Part shown: one piece after another, positions 1-7,882 of the stretch
Layout: every line of letters begins with the position of its first letter
Numbering within the stretch: the first letter of the stretch is position 1
Assembly (NCBI GenBank): GCA_964609245.1
Contig: CAZSSB010000004.1
Location: 65,197 to 129,196, forward strand
From: JAFGCY01 sp964609245
GTDB lineage: Bacteria > 4484-113 > JAFGCY01
Direction of reading: 5' to 3'
DNA: 64,000 nucleotides
Translations under genes and position numbers: made by a program
The notes under the pieces: generated by a model
The model's database searches: none
What the model was told of the DNA's origin: nothing
The model's input: the letters and a program-made list of their open reading frames with translations, nothing else

Positions 1-429
1 CTGCTCCCCTCCTGAAAGCTGGTGCGGCAGGCTCTTCATCCGTTTGCTGAGGCCCACCCACTCCAGTACTTCGGGCACCAGCTGGTTGATCTGCCGACCC
101 GAAGCACCCCTGATCTGCAGTGCATAGGCGACATTGTCAAAGGCAGTCTTGTGGGGCAACAGCAGGAAGTCCTGAAAGATCACCCCGATGCGGCGCCGGT
201 GAAAGGGGATCTCCCGCATCCTGAGTTTGCTGACATCACGGTTGAACACGAAGACCTTGCCGCTGGTGGCAATCGCATCGCGATAGATCAGCTTCATCAG
301 CGTGCTCTTGCCCCCACCGGTTGGACCCACGATGAACACGAATTCCTGCTTAGCGATATGCAGGCTGATGTTACGCAGGCTGTTGACCAGATTCGGGTAG
401 GTTAGCCCGACATTGACCAACTTGATCAC
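1..429 (-). CDS. ftsE: Cell-division ABC transporter ATPase FtsE (3' end outside window)
   Basis: Only the first 143 codons lie in the window; the gene runs off the left edge. Translation of the minus strand from GTG 429 shows Walker A GPTGGGKST (about residues 34-42), a Q-loop FQDFLLLPHKTAFDNV typical of FtsE, and the signature LSGGEQ at the edge. FtsE pairs with the membrane protein FtsX and couples divisome activity to cell-wall hydrolase control at the inner membrane; ftsX would be expected just left of the window. The GTG start overlaps the TGA stop of the upstream glycosyltransferase (GTGA), so the two genes are probably translationally coupled. The family call is confident; the C-terminal half cannot be judged. 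Confidence 0.9.
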   Translation of the reverse strand, partial: MIKLVNVGLTYPNLVNSLRNISLHIAKQEFVFIVGPTGGGKSTLMKLIYRDAIATSGKVFVFNRDVSKLRMREIPFHRRRIGVIFQDFLLLPHKTAFDNVAYALQIRGASGRQINQLVPEVLEWVGLSKRMKSLPHQLSGGEQ

Positions 430-1199
430 GCCACCCTCCTCCTGGCCTGGCGCAGCACCAGGAAGATGAAACGCGGCAGCAGGCCCAACCGCTTCAGTCG
501 GGACAGGTCCTGCATCGAGCGCCAGGCCCACTCCAGCCCGGTGCCACGCATCCAGCGCGGCGCGCGGGAGCGACGACCGGCGAAGACCTCAAGTGCACCG
601 CCAACCCCCACCATCACTGGTGTGTGGAGCTCGGCCCGATGCGCCGCGATGAAACGTTCCTGCTTGGGAAAACCCATTCCGACCAGCAGTAGGTCTGGCT
701 TGGCAGCCATGATGTTCGATACAACCTGCTCTTCGGACGTTTCGTCGAAGTAGCCGTCCCGGGTTCCCACCACTCTCAAGCCTGGCAGATCATCACACAG
801 TCTCCGGCCGGCTTCCTCCGCCACGCCCGGCTCGGCCCCGAGCAGATAGACATTGCCCTCGCTTTGAGCAAGCTTGCTCATCAGATCATAGACCAGATCG
901 ATGCCAGGATATCGATGAATCGAATCCTGCCGCATCATGCGAGCCGCCCAGGTCAGGCCCACGCCGTCCGAGACGTAGATATCCGCACTGCCCAGCGCCT
1001 CCTCGGCCTCTGCCGCGCGCTCGGCGGCCAGAATCATCTCGGCGTTGAGTGTGACCACATGGGTCTGTCTGCCCGCCGTTAGGCGCTGCCAGAGAAGGTC
1101 CAGCACTTCTTCCGGCTCCCCCACGCAAACGGGGTAGCCAAGCACGTCCGAGACCTCGATGCGCGCGACCATGCGGCCCACCTCAGCTGGGCTGGTCAT
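426..1199 (-). CDS. WecG/TagA/CpsF family glycosyltransferase
   Basis: A protein of about 257 aa matching the GT26 family, which transfers N-acetylmannosamine-type sugars to lipid-linked intermediates for wall teichoic acid, enterobacterial common antigen or other envelope polysaccharides. Visible family motifs are TLNAEM near residue 50, SDGVGLTWAAR near 80, GMGFPKQE near 175 and GVGGALEVFAG near 200. The C-terminus is basic and hydrophobic, consistent with membrane attachment. No Shine-Dalgarno is evident; ATG 1199 is chosen, with TTG 1205 as an alternative. The stop overlaps the ftsE start by four bases. The sugar donor and acceptor cannot be told from sequence. Confidence 0.85.
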   Translation of the reverse strand: MTSPAEVGRMVARIEVSDVLGYPVCVGEPEEVLDLLWQRLTAGRQTHVVTLNAEMILAAERAAEAEEALGSADIYVSDGVGLTWAARMMRQDSIHRYPGIDLVYDLMSKLAQSEGNVYLLGAEPGVAEEAGRRLCDDLPGLRVVGTRDGYFDETSEEQVVSNIMAAKPDLLLVGMGFPKQERFIAAHRAELHTPVMVGVGGALEVFAGRRSRAPRWMRGTGLEWAWRSMQDLSRLKRLGLLPRFIFLVLRQARRRVA

Positions 1200-1260
1200 A
1201 CTCAATATTCGAGCCGGGTCAAGGCGCGATTAAACCGGCCGATATACCCCACGGGAGATA

Positions 1261-1686
1261 ATGGACGCCATTCAGACCAGCCCGGCCGGCGTGCTACCGG
1301 TGATCGCCACACCGGACACACTTCGCCTCCCCTCCCTGGGCGCCGCTCATCTCAAAGGCTCTGACGGCGCGACATTCTCCTCTGTGCTGCAAAGCCAGCT
1401 TGCTTTGGAGACGGCTGCGGGCCAGGACTCAGACGTGGGCCGCGTGGCAGCGGGAGAGGCAGAGGTTGCTGAGGTTGCGCGACAGCTAGAGTCGCTCCTG
1501 CTCTACAACCTACTCAAGGAAATGTGGGCGACCGTACCTGAGGGCACACTCCTGGACACCGGCATGGCCGGTGAGTTCTACCGGGAGATGTGGCTGGAGG
1601 CGCTGGCCGACGAGATCTCGCGGACTGGGGATGGCATCGGCCTGGCAGACGTGCTCGCGGCGGACATCACTCGCCTGAGCCTGTAA
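1261..1686 (+). CDS. FlgJ-like flagellar rod-binding protein (rod domain only)
   Basis: A 141-aa protein whose C-terminal 80 residues match the FlgJ N-terminal rod-binding domain. Features include ARQLESLLLYNLLKEM near residues 74-89, a T-V-P-E-G core, and GIGLADVLAADI near the end. This domain acts as a scaffold for assembling the flagellar rod in the periplasm. The muramidase domain of gammaproteobacterial FlgJ is absent, as in many other phyla. RBS GGGAG sits 5 nt before ATG. It is divergent from the WecG-like gene. With fliS at 39.4 kb it supports a flagellated organism. Confidence 0.8.
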   Translation: MDAIQTSPAGVLPVIATPDTLRLPSLGAAHLKGSDGATFSSVLQSQLALETAAGQDSDVGRVAAGEAEVAEVARQLESLLLYNLLKEMWATVPEGTLLDTGMAGEFYREMWLEALADEISRTGDGIGLADVLAADITRLSL

Positions 1687-1711
1687 ACAGTGCCTCGCTG
1701 CTGAGCACTTG

Positions 1712-1717
1712 TATAAT
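1712..1717 (+). promoter_or_regulatory. Candidate -10 of the suf operon
   Basis: A perfect TATAAT lies in the flgJ-sufC intergenic region, about 140 nt before sufC. The -35 position at optimal spacing (AGTGCC) is poor, so assignment rests on the -10 and location alone. Confidence 0.45.
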
Positions 1718-1828
1718 CCTACACCGGTCCGACGCGGATCCAGCGCTGGTCTCTGCGCATCGGCGCGCAGTGTCAGCCCCGTAGGTTATTGCCCCGGCGG
1801 CGGGGGTAGACATCGATAGCGCGTCAGT

Positions 1829-1842
1829 TGAGACTAGTCTCA
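1829..1842. promoter_or_regulatory. 14-bp perfect palindrome upstream of sufC (candidate operator)
   Basis: TGAGACTAGTCTCA is a perfect 14-bp inverted repeat ending 17 nt before the sufC start codon, in the leader of the suf operon. It could be a dimeric repressor site for an Fe-S-responsive regulator, or fold in RNA near the ribosome-binding region (CGGGAGA). It does not match a SufR or IscR consensus that I can recall. Confidence 0.45.
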
Positions 1843-1859
1843 GTTGCGGGCAACGGGAG

Positions 1860-2618
1860 ATGAATGTGATTGAGATCACGGATCTGAAGGCTTCGGTTGA
1901 GCAGACTCCGATCCTGAAAGGCATAAGCCTGCGCCTCGGGCCGGGCGAAGTACACGGAATAATGGGCCCCAATGGGTCGGGCAAGAGCACGCTCGCCCGT
2001 GTGCTGGCGGGAGATCCGACTTACCGTGTAACCGGGGGCAGCGTGCTGTTCCACAGTACTGATCTGCTGGAATTGGACGCTGACGAGCGTGCCCGCCGGG
2101 GCTTGTTTCTGGCATTCCAGTATCCGATCGAAGTACCGGGGGTCACCATTGGCAACTTCCTGCGTGCAGCTGTGAACGCCCGGCGGGACGAGGACCTGCC
2201 GGCGATGGAGTTCTACGGTATGTTGCAGGAAAGGCTCAAGGAGCTGGGTCTGGACGAGAGCTGGGGAAACCGCTATCTCAACGAGGGATTCTCAGGCGGT
2301 GAGAAGAAGCGCAACGAAATTCTGCAGATGATGGTGCTGCAGCCAGAGCTATGCATCCTCGACGAGACCGACAGCGGTCTGGATGTGGATGCACTCCGCG
2401 TTGTCAGCGAGGGGGTCAACCAGATGCGCTCTCCCGAGCGTAGCATCTTGATCGTGACCCATTACGAGAGATTGCTGGAGTACATAGCGCCGGATCGCTG
2501 TCATGTAATGCTGGACGGGCGTATCGTGCTCAGCCAGGATGGCGTAGAGCTTGCACGGGACATCGACGAGCGGGGTTACGATTTCATTCGTGAGCAGGTG
2601 GCAGCGCAGGCGAGCTAG
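1860..2618 (+). CDS. sufC: Fe-S cluster assembly ATPase SufC
   Basis: A 252-aa cytoplasmic ABC ATPase, normal length for SufC. Walker A is GPNGSGKST (about residues 35-43), the Q-loop is LAFQYPIEVPGVT, the signature is FSGGEKKRNE, and Walker B is LCILDETDSGLD. It powers the SufBC2D scaffold that builds Fe-S clusters from SufS/SufU-delivered sulphur. It is the first gene of sufC-B-D-Rieske-S-U, all on the plus strand. ATG 1860 is preceded by CGGGAGA. The alternative ATG at 1864 is out of frame. Confidence 0.97.
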   Translation: MNVIEITDLKASVEQTPILKGISLRLGPGEVHGIMGPNGSGKSTLARVLAGDPTYRVTGGSVLFHSTDLLELDADERARRGLFLAFQYPIEVPGVTIGNFLRAAVNARRDEDLPAMEFYGMLQERLKELGLDESWGNRYLNEGFSGGEKKRNEILQMMVLQPELCILDETDSGLDVDALRVVSEGVNQMRSPERSILIVTHYERLLEYIAPDRCHVMLDGRIVLSQDGVELARDIDERGYDFIREQVAAQAS

Positions 2619-2656
2619 TTTGCAGCTGCGCCTCGCCAAGGGAGGATGCGGGGACC

Positions 2657-4084
2657 GTGTCTGAGGAGCGCGAAATGAGCAGTAACGCTGTCACGCAGCA
2701 GCCGGAAGTGGGCGCCTACGCCGCCGGTTGGCATGACCCGGACGCGAAGTACAGCTTCCGTGCCGAACCGGGGCTTTCGGAGAGCGTTGTGCGGCAGATG
2801 AGTGAGATGAAGGGCGAGCCCTCCTGGATGCTCGAGTTTCGCCTGAGATCCCTGAAGCACTACCAGACTCGACCGATGCCAACGTGGGGAGGCCACATCG
2901 ATCTCGACTTCGACAGCATCTACTACTACCTCAAACCGGAAGCGGACAACGCCCGCAGCTGGGATGACGTCCCGGACGCGATCAAGGAGACCTTCGAGCG
3001 GCTCGGTATTCCGGAGGCCGAACGGACCGTGCTGGCCGGCGTCGGTGCGCAGTACGACAGCGAGACCGTGTATCACAATCTGCGGGAGGAGTGGCAGCAG
3101 CAGGGCGTGGTCTTCCTCGACATGGACGGTGGCCTCGCCGAGCACGAAGGGCTCGTCCGCGAGCACTTCGGATCGGTCATCGCGCCCGAGGACAACAAGT
3201 TCGCCGCCCTCAACAGTGCCGTCTGGAGCGGCGGCAGCTTCGTCTACGTGCCCAGGGGGGTCCAGCTTGAGATCCCCCTGCAGGCTTACTTCCGCATCAA
3301 CGCAGACAAAGCCGGCCAGTTCGAGCGCACTCTGATCATCGTGGAAGACGGGGCCTTCGTGCATTACATCGAGGGCTGCACCGCCCCAACCTACTCCAGC
3401 GAGGCCCTGCACAGCGCGGTCGTGGAGATCATAGCCAAGCCGGGGGCGCGCGTGCGCTACAGCACGGTGCAGAACTGGTCCGCCAACGTGTACAACCTGG
3501 TGACCAAGCGTGCGGTCGCTATGGAGGGAGCCACCGTGGAGTGGCTGGATGGCAACATCGGCAGCAAACTCACCATGAAATACCCGGCCGTCGTGCTCGC
3601 CGGAGAGGGCGCGACCGGCGAAGTGCTGTCCGTCGCCTACGCCAAGGACGGTCAGCACCAGGACACCGGTGCCAAGATGATCCACGTTGCACCGGGTACA
3701 TCGAGCCGCATCATCAGCAAGTCGATCAGCAAGGGGCTCGGGCGGTCGAGCTATCGCGGTCTGGTCCGAGTGCACAGCGGTGCCCGGGGGGCGCGCAGCA
3801 ACGTAGAGTGTGACGCACTGCTGCTGGATGAGCACAGCAGGACGGACACCTATCCGTATATCGAGATCGATGAGGACAGCGCCAGTGTGGGCCACGAGGC
3901 GCGCGTCAGTCGCGTATCTGAACAGCAGGTCTTCTACCTGATGCAACGCGGTTTGCCGGAGGAGGAAGCCGTGGCGATGGTTGTCAGCGGCTTCATCGAG
4001 CCCATCACAAAGGAACTACCGCTGGAATATGCGGTGGAACTGAATCGCCTGATCGAGCTGGAGATGGAAGGGAGCGTGGGCTGA
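2657..4084 (+). CDS. sufB: Fe-S cluster assembly scaffold SufB
   Basis: A 475-aa SufB, the cluster-binding subunit of SufBC2D. It carries family hallmarks such as GVGAQYDSE, the beta-helix core, and the C-terminal GHEARVSRVSEQQVFYLMQRGLP segment. Two starts are possible: GTG 2657, with GGAGG 11 nt upstream, and ATG 2675, with GAGGAG 6 nt upstream; the latter has the better ribosome-binding site and would shorten the protein by six residues. The stop overlaps the sufD ATG (TGATG). The family call is certain. Confidence 0.96.
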   Translation: MSEEREMSSNAVTQQPEVGAYAAGWHDPDAKYSFRAEPGLSESVVRQMSEMKGEPSWMLEFRLRSLKHYQTRPMPTWGGHIDLDFDSIYYYLKPEADNARSWDDVPDAIKETFERLGIPEAERTVLAGVGAQYDSETVYHNLREEWQQQGVVFLDMDGGLAEHEGLVREHFGSVIAPEDNKFAALNSAVWSGGSFVYVPRGVQLEIPLQAYFRINADKAGQFERTLIIVEDGAFVHYIEGCTAPTYSSEALHSAVVEIIAKPGARVRYSTVQNWSANVYNLVTKRAVAMEGATVEWLDGNIGSKLTMKYPAVVLAGEGATGEVLSVAYAKDGQHQDTGAKMIHVAPGTSSRIISKSISKGLGRSSYRGLVRVHSGARGARSNVECDALLLDEHSRTDTYPYIEIDEDSASVGHEARVSRVSEQQVFYLMQRGLPEEEAVAMVVSGFIEPITKELPLEYAVELNRLIELEMEGSVG

Positions 4085-5403
4085 TGCCTGGGACGATCAC
4101 CGACGAGCTGAGTCCGGTCGAACAGAAGCTCCGGGCCTGGCAACCGGACAGCGACATCCCGCAGTGGTTTAGCGCGCTGCGCGGCAGCGCCCGCGACGTG
4201 TACTTCGACACTGTGCCGCCGGATCGCAGTGACGAGGCTTGGCACTACGGAGATCCCCGGCGCTACAGCCTGGATGGGCTGGACATCGCCCACGCGCAGC
4301 CCGGCTTCAATGGCATCAGGTACGAGCGTATTTGTGGCCTGACGGGACGCCCAAGCCGCGTCGCATGCCTGAGCATGGTTGGCGACAACGTAACCGAGAT
4401 AAGCAGTAGCACACCGCTGCGCGATGCGGGCGTCGTCGTCATGTCGCTCCGCCAGGCGCTGGCGCTGCGCGGCGATCAACTGCAGGACTACCTGTCTGCT
4501 GGCCTGGTGCCTGTCCACCGCGACAAGCTGATCGCCAGTCATTACGCACTCACGGACAACGGCTACTTCGTCCACGTGCCGGCCGGCGTAGAGGCTCCCG
4601 AGCCAATCCACCTGATCATGGAAAGCGGGGAGCCGGGCAGCGTGGTGGCCCCGCATGTCGTGGTAGTGACAGAGGCTCAGTCCCGCGCACAGGTGTTCAT
4701 CCACTACCTCGGCCGCAATGACGATGCCCGCAATCTGCAGCTAGGCGTGATCCAGAGCCACGTCGGGGATGGAGCGGACCTCACGCTCACCAAGATCGAG
4801 CACGTCGGACCACTGACCGACATCATGACGCATGAGGCGGCGGAGACCGGGCGTGACGGTCGCTATACCAGCATCGCCGTCCACTTCGGCGGCAAGCACA
4901 TCCGGCACGAGGCGGTGCTCAACCTACGCCAGCCGGGTGCCGAGGCATCCCTGCTGGGCATGCATCTGGTGCGTGATCGGCAGCGTTACGATTTCTACAC
5001 CCAGCAGAACCACCAGGCTGCCAGCTGCCGCAGTAATCTGCTGTTCAAGGGTGCGGTTCAGGATCGAGCACGGGCCAGCTACCAGGGAGTCATCAACGTG
5101 GCCAGGCAGGCGCAGCAGACGGATGCATATCAGACTAACCGCACGCTGGTACTGAGCCCCGCCGCGCGCGCGGACAGCTCGCCTCAGCTTGAGATCGAGG
5201 CGAACGACGTACGCTGCAGCCATGGTTCGACCGTCAGTAACGTGGACGACGCGCAGGTCTTCTACCTGCAGAGCCGTGGGTTGTCCGTTGACCGGGCTCG
5301 CCGACTGATCGTCAGTGGTTTCATGGCCGAGATCGCGGACCGAATCCCATTGGCTACAGCACGTGACTACGTCTACAATTACGTGCTGGAGCGCGTGCAA
5401 TGA
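4084..5403 (+). CDS. sufD: Fe-S cluster assembly protein SufD
   Basis: A 439-aa SufD, paralogue of SufB and partner in the SufBC2D scaffold. The N-terminus is divergent and helical. The C-terminal beta-helix includes HGSTVSNVDDAQVFYLQSRGLS, the SufD equivalent of the SufB motif, and a terminal helical region ending in YVYNYVLERVQ. It overlaps both neighbours, starting inside the sufB stop and ending inside the ATGA of the Rieske gene, so translation of the operon is tightly coupled. Confidence 0.94.
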   Translation: MPGTITDELSPVEQKLRAWQPDSDIPQWFSALRGSARDVYFDTVPPDRSDEAWHYGDPRRYSLDGLDIAHAQPGFNGIRYERICGLTGRPSRVACLSMVGDNVTEISSSTPLRDAGVVVMSLRQALALRGDQLQDYLSAGLVPVHRDKLIASHYALTDNGYFVHVPAGVEAPEPIHLIMESGEPGSVVAPHVVVVTEAQSRAQVFIHYLGRNDDARNLQLGVIQSHVGDGADLTLTKIEHVGPLTDIMTHEAAETGRDGRYTSIAVHFGGKHIRHEAVLNLRQPGAEASLLGMHLVRDRQRYDFYTQQNHQAASCRSNLLFKGAVQDRARASYQGVINVARQAQQTDAYQTNRTLVLSPAARADSSPQLEIEANDVRCSHGSTVSNVDDAQVFYLQSRGLSVDRARRLIVSGFMAEIADRIPLATARDYVYNYVLERVQ

Positions 5404-5708
5404 GCGAACGGCACTTCGTTTGCAGACTGGAAGACCTGTCGGACGGTAAGGCTTTCCCCGTGACGGTTGACGACTATGAGGTCGTCCTGATCCGCCATGG
5501 TGACGAGGTTCATGCCCTGGAGGATAACTGCAGCCACCAGGACTTCCCGCTCAGCCAGGGCGAAGTCCTGCCTGACAGGGTTCGGTGCCGGGCCCACGGT
5601 GCGGAATTCTGCCTCAAGACAGGCAAGGCGCTGAAAGCTCCGGCCTTTGCCGCTGTGCGGGCCTACGAGACGGGTGTGGAGGACGGTCGAGTCTGGGTTG
5701 AGACCTAG
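5400..5708 (+). CDS. Rieske-type [2Fe-2S] ferredoxin of the suf operon
   Basis: A 102-aa soluble Rieske protein. Cluster ligands are visible as C-S-H (NCSHQDFPLSQG, about residues 42-44) and C-R-A-H (VRCRAHGAEF, about residues 61-64), the C-x-H and C-x2-H pairs of Rieske ferredoxins. There is no membrane anchor or oxygenase domain, so it is probably a small electron carrier, possibly supplying electrons for cluster assembly. It overlaps sufD by 4 nt. Non-haem Rieske ferredoxins are often embedded in sufCBD operons. Confidence 0.9.
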   Translation: MSERHFVCRLEDLSDGKAFPVTVDDYEVVLIRHGDEVHALEDNCSHQDFPLSQGEVLPDRVRCRAHGAEFCLKTGKALKAPAFAAVRAYETGVEDGRVWVET

Positions 5709-5806
5709 CGCTTCCTGCCGGGTCGGTCTTGTTAGCTGCCCAGGCGATGTGGATAATATCTAGGCTGCCCGTGCATTCGGGCACAACACTATCTAGGTGG
5801 TGTGTA

Positions 5807-7078
5807 TTGAGCGACACAGCTGAAGCCGCTACGGCCAGTGACGAAGTCCACTGTACGTCTCTGCACCCCGACGAGGTCCGTTCGGACTTCCCAGCCCTCT
5901 CCCGCATCATTGGCGGCCGGCCGCTTGCGTATCTCGACAACACCGCCGCCACGCTCAAGCCTCGTCAGGTAATCGACGCCCTTTCGCGGTTCTACGCCGA
6001 GCGCTCCGCCAATGTTCACCGCGGGATGCACACGCTCAGCGAGGAGGCGACCGACGCTTACGAGCACGCGCGTCAGGTCGTTGCGGAGTTTGTCAATGCC
6101 GCGCAGCCTGCCGAACTGGTATTCACTCGCAACACCACGGAGAGCATCAACCTGGTGGCCTACTCGTGGGCCCGAGAGCAGCTCAAGCCCGGTGACCAGA
6201 TCCTGATCACCGAGATGGAACACCACGCCAACCTCATTCCGTGGCAAATCATTGCTGAGCAGACAGGTGCCGAATTGCGCTTCGCGCGCATCCTTCCCAC
6301 CGGGCAACTCGATCTCGAGGACTGGCACGCCAAGTTGACGGACCGCACTGCCTTGATGGGCGTGGCTCACGTGAGCAACGTGCTCGGCGTGATCAACCCG
6401 GTCAGGGAGCTGACGAAGGCGGCCAAGAACGTAGGCGCGACGGTGCTGATTGACGCCGCCCAGAGCGTTCCGCATATGCCGGTTGACGTCCAGGACATCG
6501 GGTGCGACTTCTTGACATTCTCGGGATACAAGCTGCTAGGTCCGTTCGGCATCGGGGCGCTCTGGGGACGCTACGACCTGCTGGAGTCGATGCCGCCCTA
6601 TCAGACCGGTGGCAGCATGATCCACACCGTGACGCTGGAAAAGACGACCTTCGCGGACCCACCGCAGCGTTTCGAGGCCGGGACCCCATCGATCGGCGAC
6701 GCCGTCGGCTTCGCCGCGGCCATCGAGTATCTGACCGCCATCGGTATGGATCGTATCGAGGCTCGCGAGCAGGAGCTGAGTAAGTATCTCCACCAGCGTC
6801 TGGCGGAGGTACCGGGGCTGCGAGTCTTGGGCGACTACTTCCCCGGTAAGCCCGGCATCGCCAGTTTCGATCTGGAGTACGCGCACGCCCACGACGTTGC
6901 GCAGTTCCTGGCGGAGGAAGCAGTGGCGGTAAGGGCCGGGCACCACTGCGCGGAGCCGCTGCACCACATCATGAAATCGGAAAGCACCTCACGTGCCAGC
7001 CTCTACCTCTACAACACCGAGGCCGAGGTCGATCAGTTGATCGAGGCACTCGGGACGGTCCAGGAGTTGTTCGGCTAG
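5807..7078 (+). CDS. sufS: Cysteine desulfurase SufS
   Basis: A class-II PLP-dependent cysteine desulfurase of 423 aa. It abstracts sulphur from L-cysteine as a persulphide and passes it to SufU. The PLP lysine lies in FSGYKLLGPFGIGALWG and the catalytic cysteine in VRAGHHCAEPLHH. The reading frame is open back to 5729, but TTG 5807 has an AGGTGG ribosome site 6 nt upstream and gives the usual N-terminus (SDTAEAA...), so TTG is preferred. A 98-nt gap separates it from the Rieske gene, with a GCCCG/CGGGC hairpin at about 5767-5782 that may tune downstream expression. Confidence 0.94.
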   Translation: MSDTAEAATASDEVHCTSLHPDEVRSDFPALSRIIGGRPLAYLDNTAATLKPRQVIDALSRFYAERSANVHRGMHTLSEEATDAYEHARQVVAEFVNAAQPAELVFTRNTTESINLVAYSWAREQLKPGDQILITEMEHHANLIPWQIIAEQTGAELRFARILPTGQLDLEDWHAKLTDRTALMGVAHVSNVLGVINPVRELTKAAKNVGATVLIDAAQSVPHMPVDVQDIGCDFLTFSGYKLLGPFGIGALWGRYDLLESMPPYQTGGSMIHTVTLEKTTFADPPQRFEAGTPSIGDAVGFAAAIEYLTAIGMDRIEAREQELSKYLHQRLAEVPGLRVLGDYFPGKPGIASFDLEYAHAHDVAQFLAEEAVAVRAGHHCAEPLHHIMKSESTSRASLYLYNTEAEVDQLIEALGTVQELFG

Positions 7079-7567
7079 ATGGATCTCAAGACTCTTTACC
7101 GCGAAGTGATCATTGATCACTACAAGAAACCGCGTAATTCGCGCCCCCTGCAGGAGCCAAGCCACGAAGCGCGCTGCAAGAATCCCTCCTGCGGTGACCG
7201 GATAACCCTGCAACTCGAAGTTGTGGACGGTACCATTGTCGATGTCGCCATGCTTGGCACCGGCTGCGCGATCAGCCAGGCCAGCGCTTCCATGATGACC
7301 CAGGCGATCAAGGGCCGCACCCTGGCGGAGGCTGACGCGGTGCTTGCGGCGTTCAGAGGGATGATCGTGGACGGGGATGAGGACCTGGACAGCGAGATAC
7401 TCGGCGACCTGGTGAGTATGCAAGGCGTATCCAAGCTACACGCCCGCGTGAAATGCGCGATGTGCGGCTGGTCCGCGCTGGAGGCCGCGCTGGCCGAGGA
7501 GGAAACCGAAGTCGATCTGGACCAGGACACCTCGATGCCCGCGGCCAAGCGAGGCGGCGGTTACTAA
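7079..7567 (+). CDS. sufU: SUF system sulphur-transfer/scaffold protein SufU
   Basis: A 162-aa IscU-like SufU. The three conserved cysteines are in NPSCGD, GTGCAIS and CAMCGW, with the Asp next to the first Cys that ligates zinc in SufU. SufU accepts the persulphide from SufS and hands it to SufBCD. ATG 7079 directly follows the sufS TAG without a gap, so the genes are coupled. The C-terminal tail (after about residue 140) is acidic then Gly-rich and not conserved. Confidence 0.94.
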   Translation: MDLKTLYREVIIDHYKKPRNSRPLQEPSHEARCKNPSCGDRITLQLEVVDGTIVDVAMLGTGCAISQASASMMTQAIKGRTLAEADAVLAAFRGMIVDGDEDLDSEILGDLVSMQGVSKLHARVKCAMCGWSALEAALAEEETEVDLDQDTSMPAAKRGGGY

Positions 7568-7577
7568 GGTCCGCCGC
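7554..7577. terminator. GC hairpin across the sufU stop (possible end of suf transcript)
   Basis: GCGGCGG at 7554-7560 pairs with CCGCCGC at 7571-7577 around a 10-nt loop that contains the sufU stop. No T-tract follows, so it may only stabilise the 3' end between two convergent genes rather than terminate transcription. Confidence 0.3.
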
Positions 7578-7582
7578 TGAGC

Positions 7583-7810
7583 TTACGGATCGCCGATCAT
7601 GCCCTTCCGGTACCACCCGAGGCCGGCCAGCGCGAAAACGATGCACGGCAGCGCCAGTGCCTGCATGACTTGGCTACCGGCAAGTGTGTCGAAGTGCAGA
7701 TATGGATCGACCCAGTCCAGGTAACCGATCTGGAACTGCTTGTAGACGCCCAGCAACACATACAGCGCGTAAACGACGGCGATGATGACGATTGCCATCA
7801 TGTTCTTCAT
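7583..7810 (-). CDS. Small two-helix membrane protein, unknown
   Basis: A 75-aa protein with two predicted membrane helices (about residues 4-22 and 50-66) separated by a polar segment rich in Tyr, Asp and Trp; I do not recognise the family. ATG 7810 is preferred over ATG 7813 because a TAGAAT -10 hexamer (7817-7822, minus strand) sits exactly 6 nt upstream, fitting the leaderless pattern seen at other genes here. It is convergent with sufU. Confidence 0.55.
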   Translation of the reverse strand: MKNMMAIVIIAVVYALYVLLGVYKQFQIGYLDWVDPYLHFDTLAGSQVMQALALPCIVFALAGLGWYRKGMIGDP

Positions 7811-7882
7811 CATTCGATTCTAGCAAAGCCATCTAGCGGGCAATAGCCGTGCTCCGCTCCAGAAACTCAAGTGCAGTTTGCC

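Noticed and set aside
2615..3946. 443-aa minus-strand open frame
   Set aside because: Antisense to sufB; no recognisable protein features.
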